A DNA stretch of 64,000 bases from Flavobacterium sp. GT3R68 (GTDB taxonomy: Bacteria > Bacteroidota > Bacteroidia > Flavobacteriales > Flavobacteriaceae): positions 268,731-332,730 of the forward strand of contig NZ_VJZK01000001.1 of NCBI RefSeq assembly GCF_007109225.1, read 5' to 3'. Every line of letters starts with the position of its first letter. The first letter of the stretch is position 1. Under the pieces are notes generated by a model. The model had not been told where the DNA came from, made no database searches, and saw only the letters and a list, made by a program, of their open reading frames with translations. Below, one piece after another: positions 7,974 through 17,003 of the stretch. The position numbers and the translations under genes are program-made.

Positions 7974-9404
7974 ATGCTAACAAACAAAAAAACTAAAATT
8001 GTAGCCACATTAGGACCTGCCTGCAGTACGAAAGATGTTTTGAAGAGAATGATTGACGCAGGGGTGAATGTTTTCCGTGTCAATTTTTCGCATGCCGATT
8101 ATGCTGATGTTAAGGAGAAAATCGACCTGATCAGAGGGCTGAACGATGAGTTTGGTTATACCACTGCTATCCTTGCCGATTTACAAGGCCCAAAACTTCG
8201 CGTTGGTGTAATGAAAGAGGATGTAGTTGTAAATAATGGCGATCTGATCACGTTTACCACCGCCGAAGATCTTTTAGGTACAGCCGAAAAAGTATATATG
8301 AATTACAAAGGGTTTCCAAGCGATGTGAATCCCGGGGAACGTATATTATTGGATGACGGGAAGCTGATCTTTGAAGTGGTTGAAACCAACCGAAAAACGG
8401 AAGTGGTTGCCAGAGTTGTACAAGGCGGCCCGTTGAAATCCAAAAAAGGGGTAAACCTACCAAATACTAAAGTATCGTTGCCTGCTTTAACAGAGAAAGA
8501 CATCAAAGATGCGCTTTTTGCCATTGAGCAGAAAGTGGACTGGATTGCGCTTTCATTTGTCAGGACTGCAGAAGATTTAATTGAACTGCAAAATTTAATC
8601 GCAGATAATTCCGATCATAAAATTCCAATCGTAGCGAAAATCGAAAAGCCCGAAGGAGTTGAAAACATCGATAAAATCATCGCACATTGTGATGCATTGA
8701 TGGTTGCCCGTGGTGATCTTGGAGTTGAAGTTCCGGCACACGAAGTACCTTTGATTCAGAAAAAACTGGTAAATAGAGCAAAAACGGCGCGAATTCCGGT
8801 GATTATCGCTACCCAGATGATGGAAACCATGATTACTAGCCTTACGCCTACGCGTGCCGAGGTGAATGATGTCGCCAATTCCGTAATGGATGGTGCCGAT
8901 GCGGTAATGCTTTCGGGGGAAACTTCGGTAGGTAATTATCCGGTTCAGGTAATTGAAAAAATGACGCAAATCATTGAAGCTGTGGAAGATTCACCTTTGA
9001 TTTTAGTGCCTCAAAACACACCACAGATAAAAACCAACCGCTACATTACCAAAACCATCTGTCATCACGCGGCCCAAATGGCCAATGTAATCAAAGCAAA
9101 AGCGATTTGTACGTTGACCAATAGTGGCTATACCGCTTTTCAGATTTCAGCGTGGAGACCGCCATCCCATATTTTGGTATTTACATCCAATAAAAGAATG
9201 CTGACACAGTTGAATTTACTTTGGGGAGTACGCTCTTTTTACTATGACAAGTTTGACAGTACAGATGATACAATTGTAGATGTCAATCAAATCGCCAGAG
9301 ATAAGGGATGCGTCCAAAAAGGTGACATGTTAATCAATTTGGCAGCCATGCCGATTTCGGATAAAGGGATGGTGAACACGCTTCGTGTTTCAGAAATAGA
9401 CTAA
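7974..9404 (+). CDS. pyk: Pyruvate kinase
   Basis: Last step of glycolysis, phosphoenolpyruvate plus ADP to pyruvate plus ATP. 476 residues, standard bacterial size. Seen: N-terminal KTKIVATLGPA, substrate-binding VFRVNFSHA, the B-domain interruption, the active-site block IVAKIEKPEGVENID and ALMVARGDLGVEVP with metal-binding acidic residues, then IIATQMMETMI and the alpha/beta C-terminal domain. Follows the IPExxxVDY gene after 6 bases and ends before a bidirectional hairpin shared with dinB. Confidence 0.97.
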   Translation: MLTNKKTKIVATLGPACSTKDVLKRMIDAGVNVFRVNFSHADYADVKEKIDLIRGLNDEFGYTTAILADLQGPKLRVGVMKEDVVVNNGDLITFTTAEDLLGTAEKVYMNYKGFPSDVNPGERILLDDGKLIFEVVETNRKTEVVARVVQGGPLKSKKGVNLPNTKVSLPALTEKDIKDALFAIEQKVDWIALSFVRTAEDLIELQNLIADNSDHKIPIVAKIEKPEGVENIDKIIAHCDALMVARGDLGVEVPAHEVPLIQKKLVNRAKTARIPVIIATQMMETMITSLTPTRAEVNDVANSVMDGADAVMLSGETSVGNYPVQVIEKMTQIIEAVEDSPLILVPQNTPQIKTNRYITKTICHHAAQMANVIKAKAICTLTNSGYTAFQISAWRPPSHILVFTSNKRMLTQLNLLWGVRSFYYDKFDSTDDTIVDVNQIARDKGCVQKGDMLINLAAMPISDKGMVNTLRVSEID

Positions 9405-9427
9405 TTTTTGATTTAAATAAAATGATT

Positions 9428-9456
9428 AATCCGATGGTACTGCTATCGGATTTTTA
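9428..9456. terminator. Bidirectional terminator between pyk and dinB
   Basis: AATCCGAT (9428-9435) pairs with ATCGGATT (9445-9452), then a T run. pyk and dinB converge here, and the hairpin serves both. Confidence 0.75.
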
Positions 9457-9460
9457 ATTC

Positions 9461-10543
9461 TTAAAAATCAAATTTCAACTGAACAACAATTGATTTTTTG
9501 AGTTCGGTATTTAAATTGCTAAGCGAAATTCCGAGTAAACGGACAGAGTTTTTCAGACGCTCCTGGTATAATAATTCATTGGCCGTTTCTGACAATAATG
9601 CTTTATCCGAGATAAAATACGGCAGCGTTTTGCTTCTGGTCTGTTGTGAAAAATCGCTATATTTTATTTTAAGCGTCACCGTCTTCCCGGCAATATTGTG
9701 CTTTTTCAATCTCTTTTCCAATTGCCCTGCAATAATCTCCAAACGTTCCTGCATGAAAATTTCCGACGAAAGATTCTCATCAAAAGTATGCTCCGCCGCC
9801 ACCGATTTGGTGATGCGATCGGATTTCACCTCACTATTGTGAATTCCGCGTACCACATTATAATAGAAGTTTCCCGATTTTCCAAAATGTTTTTCCAGAA
9901 ACTCCAATGATTTGCTCTTTAAATCCACGCCGGTAAAAATCCCCAACTGATACATTTTTTCGGTCGTTACTTTTCCCACCCCATAAAATTTTCGGATAGG
10001 CAGTTCTTCCAAAAAAGTCATAACTTCATCCGGATTAACTGTTTTTTGTCCGTTTGGTTTATTATAATCACTCGCTACTTTGGCTACAAATTTATTGACC
10101 GAAATTCCTGCAGAAGCTGTCAATCCGACCTCATTCAAGATACGCATCCGGATTTCCTGAGCAATTAAAGATGCGCTGGGGTTTCCTTTTTTGTTTTGAG
10201 TCACATCCAGGTAGGCTTCATCCAATGAAAGCGGCTCAACCAAATCGGTATAATCAAAGAAGATTTTACGGATTTGTAATGAGATTTCTTTGTACCGGTC
10301 GAATCTCGGCTTGACAAAAATCAATTCCGGACAATATTTTTTAGCCAAAACCCCGCTGATGGCGCTACGGACCCCAAACTTCCGTGCTTCATAACTGGCC
10401 GCTGAAACCACGCCTCGTATTTCATTTCCCCCTACAGCAACAGCTTTCCCTCGCAATTCAGGATTATCCATTTGCTCTACAGAGGCATAAAATGCGTCCA
10501 TATCGACGTGTATAATTTTTCTATTTTCGGGAAATTCATGCAT
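9461..10543 (-). CDS. dinB: DNA polymerase IV
   Basis: Y-family translesion polymerase of 360 residues. The start is the ATG of MHEFPENRKIIHVDMDAFYAS at 10543; a longer reading frame to 10759 would overlap the divergent CYTH gene and add residues unlike the family. Catalytic acids: Asp14 and Asp16 region in HVDMDAFYASVEQ and Asp108-Glu109 in PLSLDEAYLDVT. The thumb helix-hairpin-helix FYGVGKVTTEKMYQLGI and little-finger domain follow. Expected to be damage-inducible in many bacteria, but no LexA-like site can be claimed here. Confidence 0.94.
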   Translation of the reverse strand: MHEFPENRKIIHVDMDAFYASVEQMDNPELRGKAVAVGGNEIRGVVSAASYEARKFGVRSAISGVLAKKYCPELIFVKPRFDRYKEISLQIRKIFFDYTDLVEPLSLDEAYLDVTQNKKGNPSASLIAQEIRMRILNEVGLTASAGISVNKFVAKVASDYNKPNGQKTVNPDEVMTFLEELPIRKFYGVGKVTTEKMYQLGIFTGVDLKSKSLEFLEKHFGKSGNFYYNVVRGIHNSEVKSDRITKSVAAEHTFDENLSSEIFMQERLEIIAGQLEKRLKKHNIAGKTVTLKIKYSDFSQQTRSKTLPYFISDKALLSETANELLYQERLKNSVRLLGISLSNLNTELKKSIVVQLKFDF

Positions 10544-10685
10544 AGTTATAGCCAGCACTAACGCTGTTGTTCGACACTTCTTTTTTGATGTAAAAAACGC
10601 AGATGAAATTCTTCTGTATGGTGTAAAAATACAAATTGGTCCGTCAATTTTCATTAACTTACTCACAAAATAATCAGGACCAAAA

Positions 10686-11159
10686 ATGATTGAAATAGAG
10701 CGTAAATTTCTCGTTACTTCAGAAGATTTTAGAAGCAAATCCCATACAGTCCATGACATCGCTCAAGGATATCTGAATTCCAACCCGAACCGTACCGTAC
10801 GGGTCAGAATTCGGGGCGAACAGGCCTTCCTTACTGTAAAAGGGAAAGGAAATACATCCGGAATGTCGCGTTTTGAATGGGAAAAGGAAATTCCAAAAAC
10901 AGATGCCCAACAACTTTTACTGCTGTGTGAAAATGGCGTAATTGAGAAAAAAAGATATGAAGTGCAAGTCGGTACTCATACCTACGAAGTTGACGTGTTC
11001 TTTGGCAACAATGAAGGCTTGATAATAGCAGAAATAGAGCTTAATTCCGAATTCGAATCCTTTGAAAAACCAAATTGGCTGGGCCAGGAAGTGACAAATA
11101 ACGAACGGTTTTACAATGCTTATCTCAGCCAGCACCCCTTTACAGGATGGAGTAAATAA
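10686..11159 (+). CDS. CYTH domain protein
   Basis: 157 residues starting with the signature ExExK (MIEIERKFLV, Glu3, Glu5, Lys7), which lines the triphosphate tunnel of the CYTH fold. Further acidic and basic strands (VRVRIRGEQAFLTVKGK, SRFEWEKEIP, YEVDVFFG, IIAEIELNSE) match the eight-stranded tunnel. Family members are inorganic triphosphatases, thiamine triphosphatases or class IV adenylate cyclases; most short bacterial ones tested hydrolyse inorganic triphosphate, so that is the likeliest activity. Divergent from dinB, and its stop is one base from the end of the convergent rlpA-like gene. Confidence 0.85.
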   Translation: MIEIERKFLVTSEDFRSKSHTVHDIAQGYLNSNPNRTVRVRIRGEQAFLTVKGKGNTSGMSRFEWEKEIPKTDAQQLLLLCENGVIEKKRYEVQVGTHTYEVDVFFGNNEGLIIAEIELNSEFESFEKPNWLGQEVTNNERFYNAYLSQHPFTGWSK

Positions 11160-11160
11160 A

Positions 11161-11646
11161 TTATTCTAAAACCAGCTCGATCGTTACGAGCAGAGAGCCG
11201 CTGCCTTTATTATTAGCAATGTCCATAAAAGCCCTTTTGGTCAGGTCGATTTCACGTCCGCGTATAAAGGGGCCTCTATCAGTAATTTCCACGATCACCG
11301 ATTTCCCGTTCGCTTCATTGGTTACTTTCAGTTTGGTTCCAAAGGCAAATTTCCTATGGGCGGCAGTATAACTGTTATTGCTGAATTTTTTCCCGCTCGT
11401 GGTCCTTCTTCCGTTGAATTTATCGGCGTAATAAGAGGCGTGCGCTTTGTTTTTGAAGAAAAGCAACTTGGACTTTGGGTTTACGGGGAATTTTAGACTG
11501 TCTACATCAATTATTTTGCTTTTTGCAGTATCCTGAACCGTTTTTAAGAGTTGGGGTTTCGTCGTCTGCTGAGCATTGACACAAAATCCGGTAAAGAACG
11601 TTGCGGCAATTATAACTAACGACAATACTATTGATTTATGTTTCAT
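11161..11646 (-). CDS. RlpA-like septal ring lytic transglycosylase family protein
   Basis: 161 residues with a cleavable signal peptide (MKHKSIVLSLVIIAATFFTG, cut probably after NAQ). The C-terminal half is a double-psi beta-barrel: ASYYADKFNGRRTTSGKKF, AHRKFAFGTKLKVTN, VEITDRGPFIRGREIDLTK, the RlpA/expansin pattern with the conserved Asp in TDRGPF. Family members cleave naked glycan strands of peptidoglycan. There is no SPOR domain, so septal targeting is not indicated. No lipobox Cys at the cleavage site, so it is probably a soluble periplasmic protein. Confidence 0.85.
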   Translation of the reverse strand: MKHKSIVLSLVIIAATFFTGFCVNAQQTTKPQLLKTVQDTAKSKIIDVDSLKFPVNPKSKLLFFKNKAHASYYADKFNGRRTTSGKKFSNNSYTAAHRKFAFGTKLKVTNEANGKSVIVEITDRGPFIRGREIDLTKRAFMDIANNKGSGSLLVTIELVLE

Positions 11647-11693
11647 AACAATTGTTCTGGATTTATTAATTTACAAATACCATACCTAAATGA

Positions 11694-11720
11694 AAAAAGT
11701 CCCGCAAAGAGGACTTTCAT
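11694..11720 (-). terminator. Terminator after the 146-residue membrane protein gene
   Basis: AAAGTCC and GGACTTT pair around CGCAAAGA; on the minus strand six T follow. It sits just past the stop codon of the gene at 11726 and separates it from the RlpA-like gene. Confidence 0.7.
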
Positions 11721-11725
11721 TTATT

Positions 11726-12166
11726 TTAAAACCATAAATGCCATGGAATTCTAATCAGAATCAATAATAATCCTAATCCGTAGAATATCGAAAAAACTTT
11801 AAACTTGGCTTCACCAGTTTCCTTTGTTTTATGCTTTGACCAACCGACCGTAATCAGGATAATTGCCAAAATATTTATTGCCGGGTGCTCCAGGGCCAGT
11901 AATCTGCTTTCTGCTGTCAAACCGGCCATGCCGACAGTCTTTATCATATTTAATCCGTTTGGTGAAACGAAATATAAAATAAGACCAATTAACAATTGTG
12001 TATGGGTAGCGATCAAACCAAACAGCCCCAATTTGCGATCGGTTGCGGTAAATTCTTTTTTGGAAGTCATTCCTATTATGGAATTAACCACTACTATAAT
12101 TAGAAGCAAAAGTGCCAGGTAAGCCCAGCCGGAGTGAAATTTTTGAATGAAATTGTATATATCCAT
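11726..12166 (-). CDS. Four-helix membrane protein of unknown function
   Basis: 146 residues with four predicted membrane helices: about 15-35, 47-67, 90-108 and 125-145. Histidines sit at or near helix ends in FHSGWAYL, ATHTQLLIG and LEHPAINI, a pattern that recalls small haem-binding cytochrome b-like proteins; homologues are sometimes labelled so, but binding is not shown. It has its own promoter box and terminator, so is transcribed alone. Confidence 0.7.
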   Translation of the reverse strand: MDIYNFIQKFHSGWAYLALLLLIIVVVNSIIGMTSKKEFTATDRKLGLFGLIATHTQLLIGLILYFVSPNGLNMIKTVGMAGLTAESRLLALEHPAINILAIILITVGWSKHKTKETGEAKFKVFSIFYGLGLLLILIRIPWHLWF

Positions 12167-12190
12167 GAAGAAATGTGTTTTGATTTAAAA

Positions 12191-12198
12191 CAAATATA
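12191..12198 (-). promoter_or_regulatory. Promoter box for the 146-residue membrane protein
   Basis: TATATTTG on the minus strand, 24 bases before the start codon, a perfect TAnnTTTG box. No clear TTG at the usual distance. Confidence 0.5.
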
Positions 12199-12261
12199 AA
12201 CAAAAAATACATCACTAAAACCTTAGGGCTTTATCCAATAACTCTATAAAATTATTTAAAA

Positions 12262-13905
12262 TTATTTTTTATCCATGAAGTGCTTCAGCAAAAAAGCGGT
12301 AGAACTGTCATGATTTTGAAGTTCACCAGTGGTAATTTCTGCCAAAATGGAAGTTGCCAATTCTTTTCCAAGTTCCACCCCCCATTGGTCGAAGCTAAAA
12401 ATATTCCAGATCACACCTTGCACAAATATTTTATGTTCGTAGAGCGCTACTAAAGAACCCAAGGTTTCCGGGGTCAATTTCTGGATCAAAATTGTGTTTG
12501 TTGGCCTGTTGCCTTCAAAAGTTCTGAATGGGGCGCATAAGTCAGTTTTTTCAGCAGAAATGCCATTATCGAGCATTTCTCTTCGCACCTGATTTTCCAA
12601 TTTCCCATGAAGCAAAGCTTCGCTCTGTGCAAAAAAATTGGACATCAGTTTAAGATGGTGATTCTCGTTTCCGTGCAATGATTCTATAAATCCGATGAAA
12701 TCAGCAGGAATCAATTTGGTACCCTGATGAAACAATTGAAAAAACGCATGCTGCGAATTGGATCCTGGCTCCCCCCAAATGATGGTGCCGGTCTGATAGT
12801 CCACCTTTTTTCCATCCCTGCCTTTGCTTTTTCCATTGCTTTCCATACTGGCCTGTTGCAGATAAGGAGCTAATTTTTGCAGGTACTGCGTATAAGGGAT
12901 AATCGCTTCGGTTTCCGCTCCAAAAAAATTGTTGTACCAAATTCCGATTAAAGCCAGGACAACGGGAATGTTTTCATCAAAATTGGTCGTTTTGAAATGT
13001 TCATCCATTTGGTTTGCACCGCGCAGTAATTTATCGAAATTGTCATACCCAACCGATAAACTAATGGAAAGACCTACGGCGCTCCACAGCGAAAACCGGC
13101 CGCCAACCCAATCGTACATTGGAAAGATATCCTCCGGATTTATTCCGAATTGTTCCGCTTTCTCAATATTGCTGGTAACTGCCACAAAATGTTTGGCCAC
13201 ATCCTGTTGCGATCCAGATTTTAAAAACCATTCTTTGATGGTTTCCGAATTGGTTAGTGTTTCCTGGGTGGTAAAGGTTTTGGAAACGGTAATAAAAAGT
13301 GTGGTTTCCGGATTTAGTTTTTTGAGGGTTTCGTATACATGGTCCCCATCAATATTGGAAACAAAATGAATGTTTAAATGATTTTTATAAAATTGAAGCG
13401 CCTCGACTATCATATCCGGTCCCAAATCTGAGCCACCAATACCAATGTTGACAATATCCGTGAACTTTTGATTGGTATAGCCTTTTCTTTGACCACTGAT
13501 GACTTCGTGGCTAAAGACCTCGATCTTGTTTTTTACTTCAAAAATACTTGGGATAATATTTTTACCGTTTATTTCTACAACTTCATTCTGCGGTGCTCGT
13601 AAAGCGGAATGGAGTACGGCCCTATCTTCAGTCTCATTTATGTTTTCGCCTGTAAAATAGCTGTTGATAGCCTCTTTCAGGTGCATTTCTTCTGCTAAAG
13701 ATAAGAGCAGGTTAATGGTTTCCTGATTGATTCTGTTTTTGGAATAATCCACTAAAAAATCCTTCCATTCCAAGCTAAATTTTTCGGCTCTTTCGGTATC
13801 GTTTTGGAACATTTCTGCCATTGAAACGTTTTGCATTTCTGCAAAATGTTGCTGAAGATTTTTCCAAACTTGGGTTTGGGAGGGATTTGCCTTTTGTAAA
13901 GCCAT
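12262..13905 (-). CDS. pgi: Glucose-6-phosphate isomerase
   Basis: Interconverts glucose-6-phosphate and fructose-6-phosphate. 547 residues, the long PGI form of proteobacteria and eukaryotes. Signatures: VNIGIGGSDLGP (sugar-phosphate loop), WVGGRFSLWSAVGLS (PGI signature 1), and FDQWGVELGKELA near residue 505 (signature 2). Its ATG overlaps the stop of the M23 peptidase gene by one base (TAATG), so translation is probably coupled. Last gene of the DUF3108 - dioxygenase - M23 - pgi operon. Confidence 0.96.
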   Translation of the reverse strand: MALQKANPSQTQVWKNLQQHFAEMQNVSMAEMFQNDTERAEKFSLEWKDFLVDYSKNRINQETINLLLSLAEEMHLKEAINSYFTGENINETEDRAVLHSALRAPQNEVVEINGKNIIPSIFEVKNKIEVFSHEVISGQRKGYTNQKFTDIVNIGIGGSDLGPDMIVEALQFYKNHLNIHFVSNIDGDHVYETLKKLNPETTLFITVSKTFTTQETLTNSETIKEWFLKSGSQQDVAKHFVAVTSNIEKAEQFGINPEDIFPMYDWVGGRFSLWSAVGLSISLSVGYDNFDKLLRGANQMDEHFKTTNFDENIPVVLALIGIWYNNFFGAETEAIIPYTQYLQKLAPYLQQASMESNGKSKGRDGKKVDYQTGTIIWGEPGSNSQHAFFQLFHQGTKLIPADFIGFIESLHGNENHHLKLMSNFFAQSEALLHGKLENQVRREMLDNGISAEKTDLCAPFRTFEGNRPTNTILIQKLTPETLGSLVALYEHKIFVQGVIWNIFSFDQWGVELGKELATSILAEITTGELQNHDSSTAFLLKHFMDKK

Positions 13906-15140
13906 TATTTTGTGAATTTTAACTTAGCAACACTATCCAATTCTCTCTTAAGCGGGGTCATTCGGGTAATGAATTTTGGTAGATTTCGTTTGTCCATTGG
14001 CTCTGAATTCGGGAGTTTCAACCGCAAAGCATCCACTTGTACACCATTTTTCCAGAAACGATAACAAACATGCGGCCCCGTCGCCAATCCTGTACTTCCT
14101 ACTTTTCCAATAATATCTCCCTGATTCACATGTTGTCCTCTTCGGGCTAATATCTTGGACATGTGAAGGTATTGCGTGGAGTAGGTCCGGTTGTGTTTCA
14201 CCTTGACAAAATTTCCGTTTCCTGCCGTAAAGCCCGTCTGTTCTACAACTCCGGAAGCTGTTGTCATAATCGGCGTTCCTTTTGACGCTGCATAATCAGT
14301 TCCTTTGTGGGCTTTCCAGATTTGCTGTACCGGATGAAACCTGTTTTTGGCAAAACGTGAGGTAATGTGCGCAAATTTTAATGGTGCTTTGAGGAAAAAA
14401 TTCTTCAATGCTTTTCCTTCTTCGTCATAATAATCAATCTTCTTGGACTTTTCATTTTGTTTGAACGGGAATGCGTAGATGATTTTTCCTTTGTATTCAA
14501 AGAAAGCAGCTTGAAGGCTATCCACGCCATCGTAAATGGAATCATTGATATATCGTTCTGTAAATGTAATGGCAAATTTATCGCCTTTCTTCAATTTAAA
14601 GAAGTCAATGGACCAGGCATATACTTTGGATATTTTATTGGCTAAGGCTCCTTCTACCTTTTGGCGTTCGAGTGTTTCAGACAAAGAACCATCTAATTGT
14701 CCTGCGATGGTCCTCCTTCTAATCGTAACGGGTTTGATGATTTTAGATACTGCTATCGAATCCCGTAAATCGATTATATAATAGCTCAATCGGTCGGGTT
14801 GGTATATGAAGACCTGTAGTTTTTTTGATTTGTCTTTGGAACGAAGCATCGTATAGGGTCTTCCCTTTCGGACGATTCGTACATCAAAAGTGTCTCTTAC
14901 CTTTTGGACAATTTCGTGAACCTCTCGTCCTCCCAGATTTTCCTTTTCGATGATGCTTCCAAATGTGTCACCGCTGACAATAGTATCGCGCACCACATCG
15001 AAATTGTTAAGCGTAAATCCATACTCCACAACGATGGGAATTGGTTTTACGGCTATAACCTCTTTTTCTTTTTCTTTCTCTGATTTTTTACAGGAAACCA
15101 GCGTAAGAACCAGGATGATGATTAGTGATACTCTTTTCAA
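13905..15140 (-). CDS. M23-family metallopeptidase, probable lipoprotein
   Basis: 411 residues. The N terminus ending in TLVSCKK is a type II signal peptide with Cys17 as the lipid site. Residues 45-230 are a substrate-recognition region like that of MepM, and 255-390 form a LytM domain: His278 and Asp282 in HKGTDYA, His326 in YLHMS, then GPHVCY at 356-360. The canonical motif is HxH; here the second His, a zinc ligand, is Cys359. It may still bind zinc or may be an inactive regulator of cell-wall hydrolases. Translationally coupled to pgi. Confidence 0.85.
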   Translation of the reverse strand: MKRVSLIIILVLTLVSCKKSEKEKEKEVIAVKPIPIVVEYGFTLNNFDVVRDTIVSGDTFGSIIEKENLGGREVHEIVQKVRDTFDVRIVRKGRPYTMLRSKDKSKKLQVFIYQPDRLSYYIIDLRDSIAVSKIIKPVTIRRRTIAGQLDGSLSETLERQKVEGALANKISKVYAWSIDFFKLKKGDKFAITFTERYINDSIYDGVDSLQAAFFEYKGKIIYAFPFKQNEKSKKIDYYDEEGKALKNFFLKAPLKFAHITSRFAKNRFHPVQQIWKAHKGTDYAASKGTPIMTTASGVVEQTGFTAGNGNFVKVKHNRTYSTQYLHMSKILARRGQHVNQGDIIGKVGSTGLATGPHVCYRFWKNGVQVDALRLKLPNSEPMDKRNLPKFITRMTPLKRELDSVAKLKFTK

Positions 15141-15161
15141 CTTCAGTGTTTTAGGCTTAAA

Positions 15162-16094
15162 TTATTTTTCCTCCCCCCAGTTCATCAATTCTTCCTCATT
15201 CCATAATTCAGGAAAGAAGATTCTTCTTTGGTATTTTGGATGCATGTATTTTTTCCAATCACTTCCTCCAGTGGCTTCACCAGTACCATGCCCGCTATCA
15301 ATGTACTTTTTGGCGGCATTCAAATGGCCCATAACCCAGGTGATATTTACGGTATAATCATAATGACGCATCGCCTGAATCAGGTCCTGATTTTTTTGGT
15401 CCTCTGCCGGAAGCTGTTTGAACTTCTGCCAAATATTAATGGTATTATACTCTTCCATGTGTCTTAGGAAAGTAGCCTTGTATTTTCTTTCAAACTCTTC
15501 AATCAGGAATGATTTCTCTCCGGTAGTATAATCTTTTCCGGCTGCCTGCCAATACAAATGCTCGAAAGCATGTTCGTAAGGCGTATTTCTGTCGATAGTG
15601 GCGCGGAATCGGTGGTCTATCAGATTAATTAAGTCGGTAGAGGCAAATTCAATCATTCGGTACTGCGCACTTTGAAATCCGCTGGCAGGCGTCAGTGTGT
15701 TTCTGAATTTCATGTATTGCTCCACTTCCATTCCGTCACCCATGATATCGAATGAAGTCGTCAGCATATCGAAATAACGGCTAATTCGCATCAGTCTTTC
15801 GGCAAAGAAAACCGTTTCCAGCTTATCGTGATGTGAAATTTGATTGATTTCCCACAAAATCATTTTAAACAACAATTCATTCACCTGATGATACATGATA
15901 AAAACCATTTCATCCGGTAATGTGGTGCGTTGGTTCTGAAGATTTAAAAGTACGTCCGTTTGAATATAATCCCAATACGTAATTGGTTTGGACCAAACTA
16001 AGCCTTCGAGATGGGTTTCCGTTTTTTGATTTATTGCTTGAAACTTTTGTTCTAATCTATCTAATAATTCTCCAGGAATATTGGTCTTGTTCAT
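15162..16094 (-). CDS. Tryptophan 2,3-dioxygenase family protein
   Basis: 310 residues, no signal peptide. The TDO fold is recognisable: MYHQVNELLFKM carries the distal histidine, FRNTLTPASGFQSAQYRM the substrate-binding arginine, WVMGHLNAAKKY the proximal haem histidine, and EATGGSDWKKYM the TGGS loop that binds the amino-acid end. Members open the indole ring of tryptophan to N-formylkynurenine. No kynureninase or formamidase is near, and the gene is coupled to DUF3108 by a TAATG overlap, so the true substrate should be treated as unproven. Confidence 0.8.
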   Translation of the reverse strand: MNKTNIPGELLDRLEQKFQAINQKTETHLEGLVWSKPITYWDYIQTDVLLNLQNQRTTLPDEMVFIMYHQVNELLFKMILWEINQISHHDKLETVFFAERLMRISRYFDMLTTSFDIMGDGMEVEQYMKFRNTLTPASGFQSAQYRMIEFASTDLINLIDHRFRATIDRNTPYEHAFEHLYWQAAGKDYTTGEKSFLIEEFERKYKATFLRHMEEYNTINIWQKFKQLPAEDQKNQDLIQAMRHYDYTVNITWVMGHLNAAKKYIDSGHGTGEATGGSDWKKYMHPKYQRRIFFPELWNEEELMNWGEEK

Positions 16095-16870
16095 TATGGT
16101 TGCGCTTTAATTTTAAAGGGATTTTTCAAACCTTTATATGCATCTAAATCTGCTTTGATGGAGCCCACAGCTAAGCTGGCCTTTATTCGTATTGGTATTT
16201 TGTTATCATCGTCTGAGATCCACACGGTGAGACTCTCTTCCTCCTTAAACACGCGGCCCGATTGGACCAATGGCCTGAATATCATGGTTGGAACTACACC
16301 AAATCTCGTTTCAATATTTTCACGGCCCACGAATTTTAATTTAAACTTGGTCGTTTCCTCGTCAAAGAACATATCAATACTGATTGATTCACCTACTTTC
16401 AATTTATCGACACTGGGATGATTCCTCAAATAATAAAAAGCAGACATAATGTCCTGCGTATTATCTGGTACGGAGAATGTTTTTTCGGTTTTCTTCTTAT
16501 AGTCCTTTACGACTACTTTATCCGTTCCCTGATTAAAAAAACCTTCCTGATTTTTTCTATAACCGCCCTCATCGATTTTTCTTACAAATTGATATGGGTT
16601 ACCGGTAACTTTGTCAATATAGCTTTCGTATGTATCTTCCACTTTGAAAAAAAATCTCGACATTCCTGTCGTATATCCTTTTCCGATCACATGAAAAACT
16701 TTTTTATTGTTTTTTATTGCATCCTGCACTTCTAAGGTGGCATAACCAGCGTTAATCACCCCGTAGTGAATCCGGAATTTAAACCATTCTCCTGTGTCGA
16801 AGGCATTTTCCCTTTGGGTGCCAAACCCTACAGTGATGATAAACAATAAGAAAACAAGTATTTTTTTCAT
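16094..16870 (-). CDS. DUF3108 domain-containing exported protein
   Basis: 258 residues with an N-terminal signal peptide (MKKILVFLLFIITVGFG). The body is beta-rich: FRIHYGVINAGYATLEV, VIGKGYTTGMSRFFFKVEDTYESYID, and DDDNKIPIRIKASLAVGSIKADL at the C terminus, the usual pattern of the DUF3108 family, which is thought to be a periplasmic beta-sheet protein of unknown role. First gene of the operon that runs to pgi, with a good promoter at 16911-16942. Confidence 0.78.
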   Translation of the reverse strand: MKKILVFLLFIITVGFGTQRENAFDTGEWFKFRIHYGVINAGYATLEVQDAIKNNKKVFHVIGKGYTTGMSRFFFKVEDTYESYIDKVTGNPYQFVRKIDEGGYRKNQEGFFNQGTDKVVVKDYKKKTEKTFSVPDNTQDIMSAFYYLRNHPSVDKLKVGESISIDMFFDEETTKFKLKFVGRENIETRFGVVPTMIFRPLVQSGRVFKEEESLTVWISDDDNKIPIRIKASLAVGSIKADLDAYKGLKNPFKIKAQP

Positions 16871-16910
16871 AATGATGTAATTTAACCCGTCTAAAATACA
16901 ATTTCCGTTC

Positions 16911-16942
16911 CAAATGTATTAAAACAAAAAAACCCAGTCAAA
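16911..16942 (-). promoter_or_regulatory. Promoter of the DUF3108-TDO-M23-pgi operon
   Basis: On the minus strand TACATTTG (16911-16918) lies 20 bases after TTTG (16939-16942), a near-ideal Bacteroidota promoter. The TTTG lies inside the 3' half of the terminator at 16928-16958. Confidence 0.75.
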
Positions 16943-16958
16943 TAATGACTGAGTTTTT
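16928..16958. terminator. Terminator upstream of the DUF3108 operon
   Basis: AAAAACCCAGTCA pairs with TGACTGAGTTTTT with one mismatch and a 5-base loop. It is the second of two hairpins behind hppD and isolates the next operon. Confidence 0.75.
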
Positions 16959-17003
16959 ATGCTATTAACCAACCAAAAAACTATAAATTATGAAAACTTA
17001 TAT

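Noticed and set aside
9461..10543. LexA-like operator near dinB
   Set aside because: No palindromic site in the 10544-10685 gap resembled a known SOS box.
10544..10759. Longer N terminus for dinB
   Set aside because: Adds 72 residues unlike polymerase IV and overlaps the divergent CYTH gene; the family start is at 10543.
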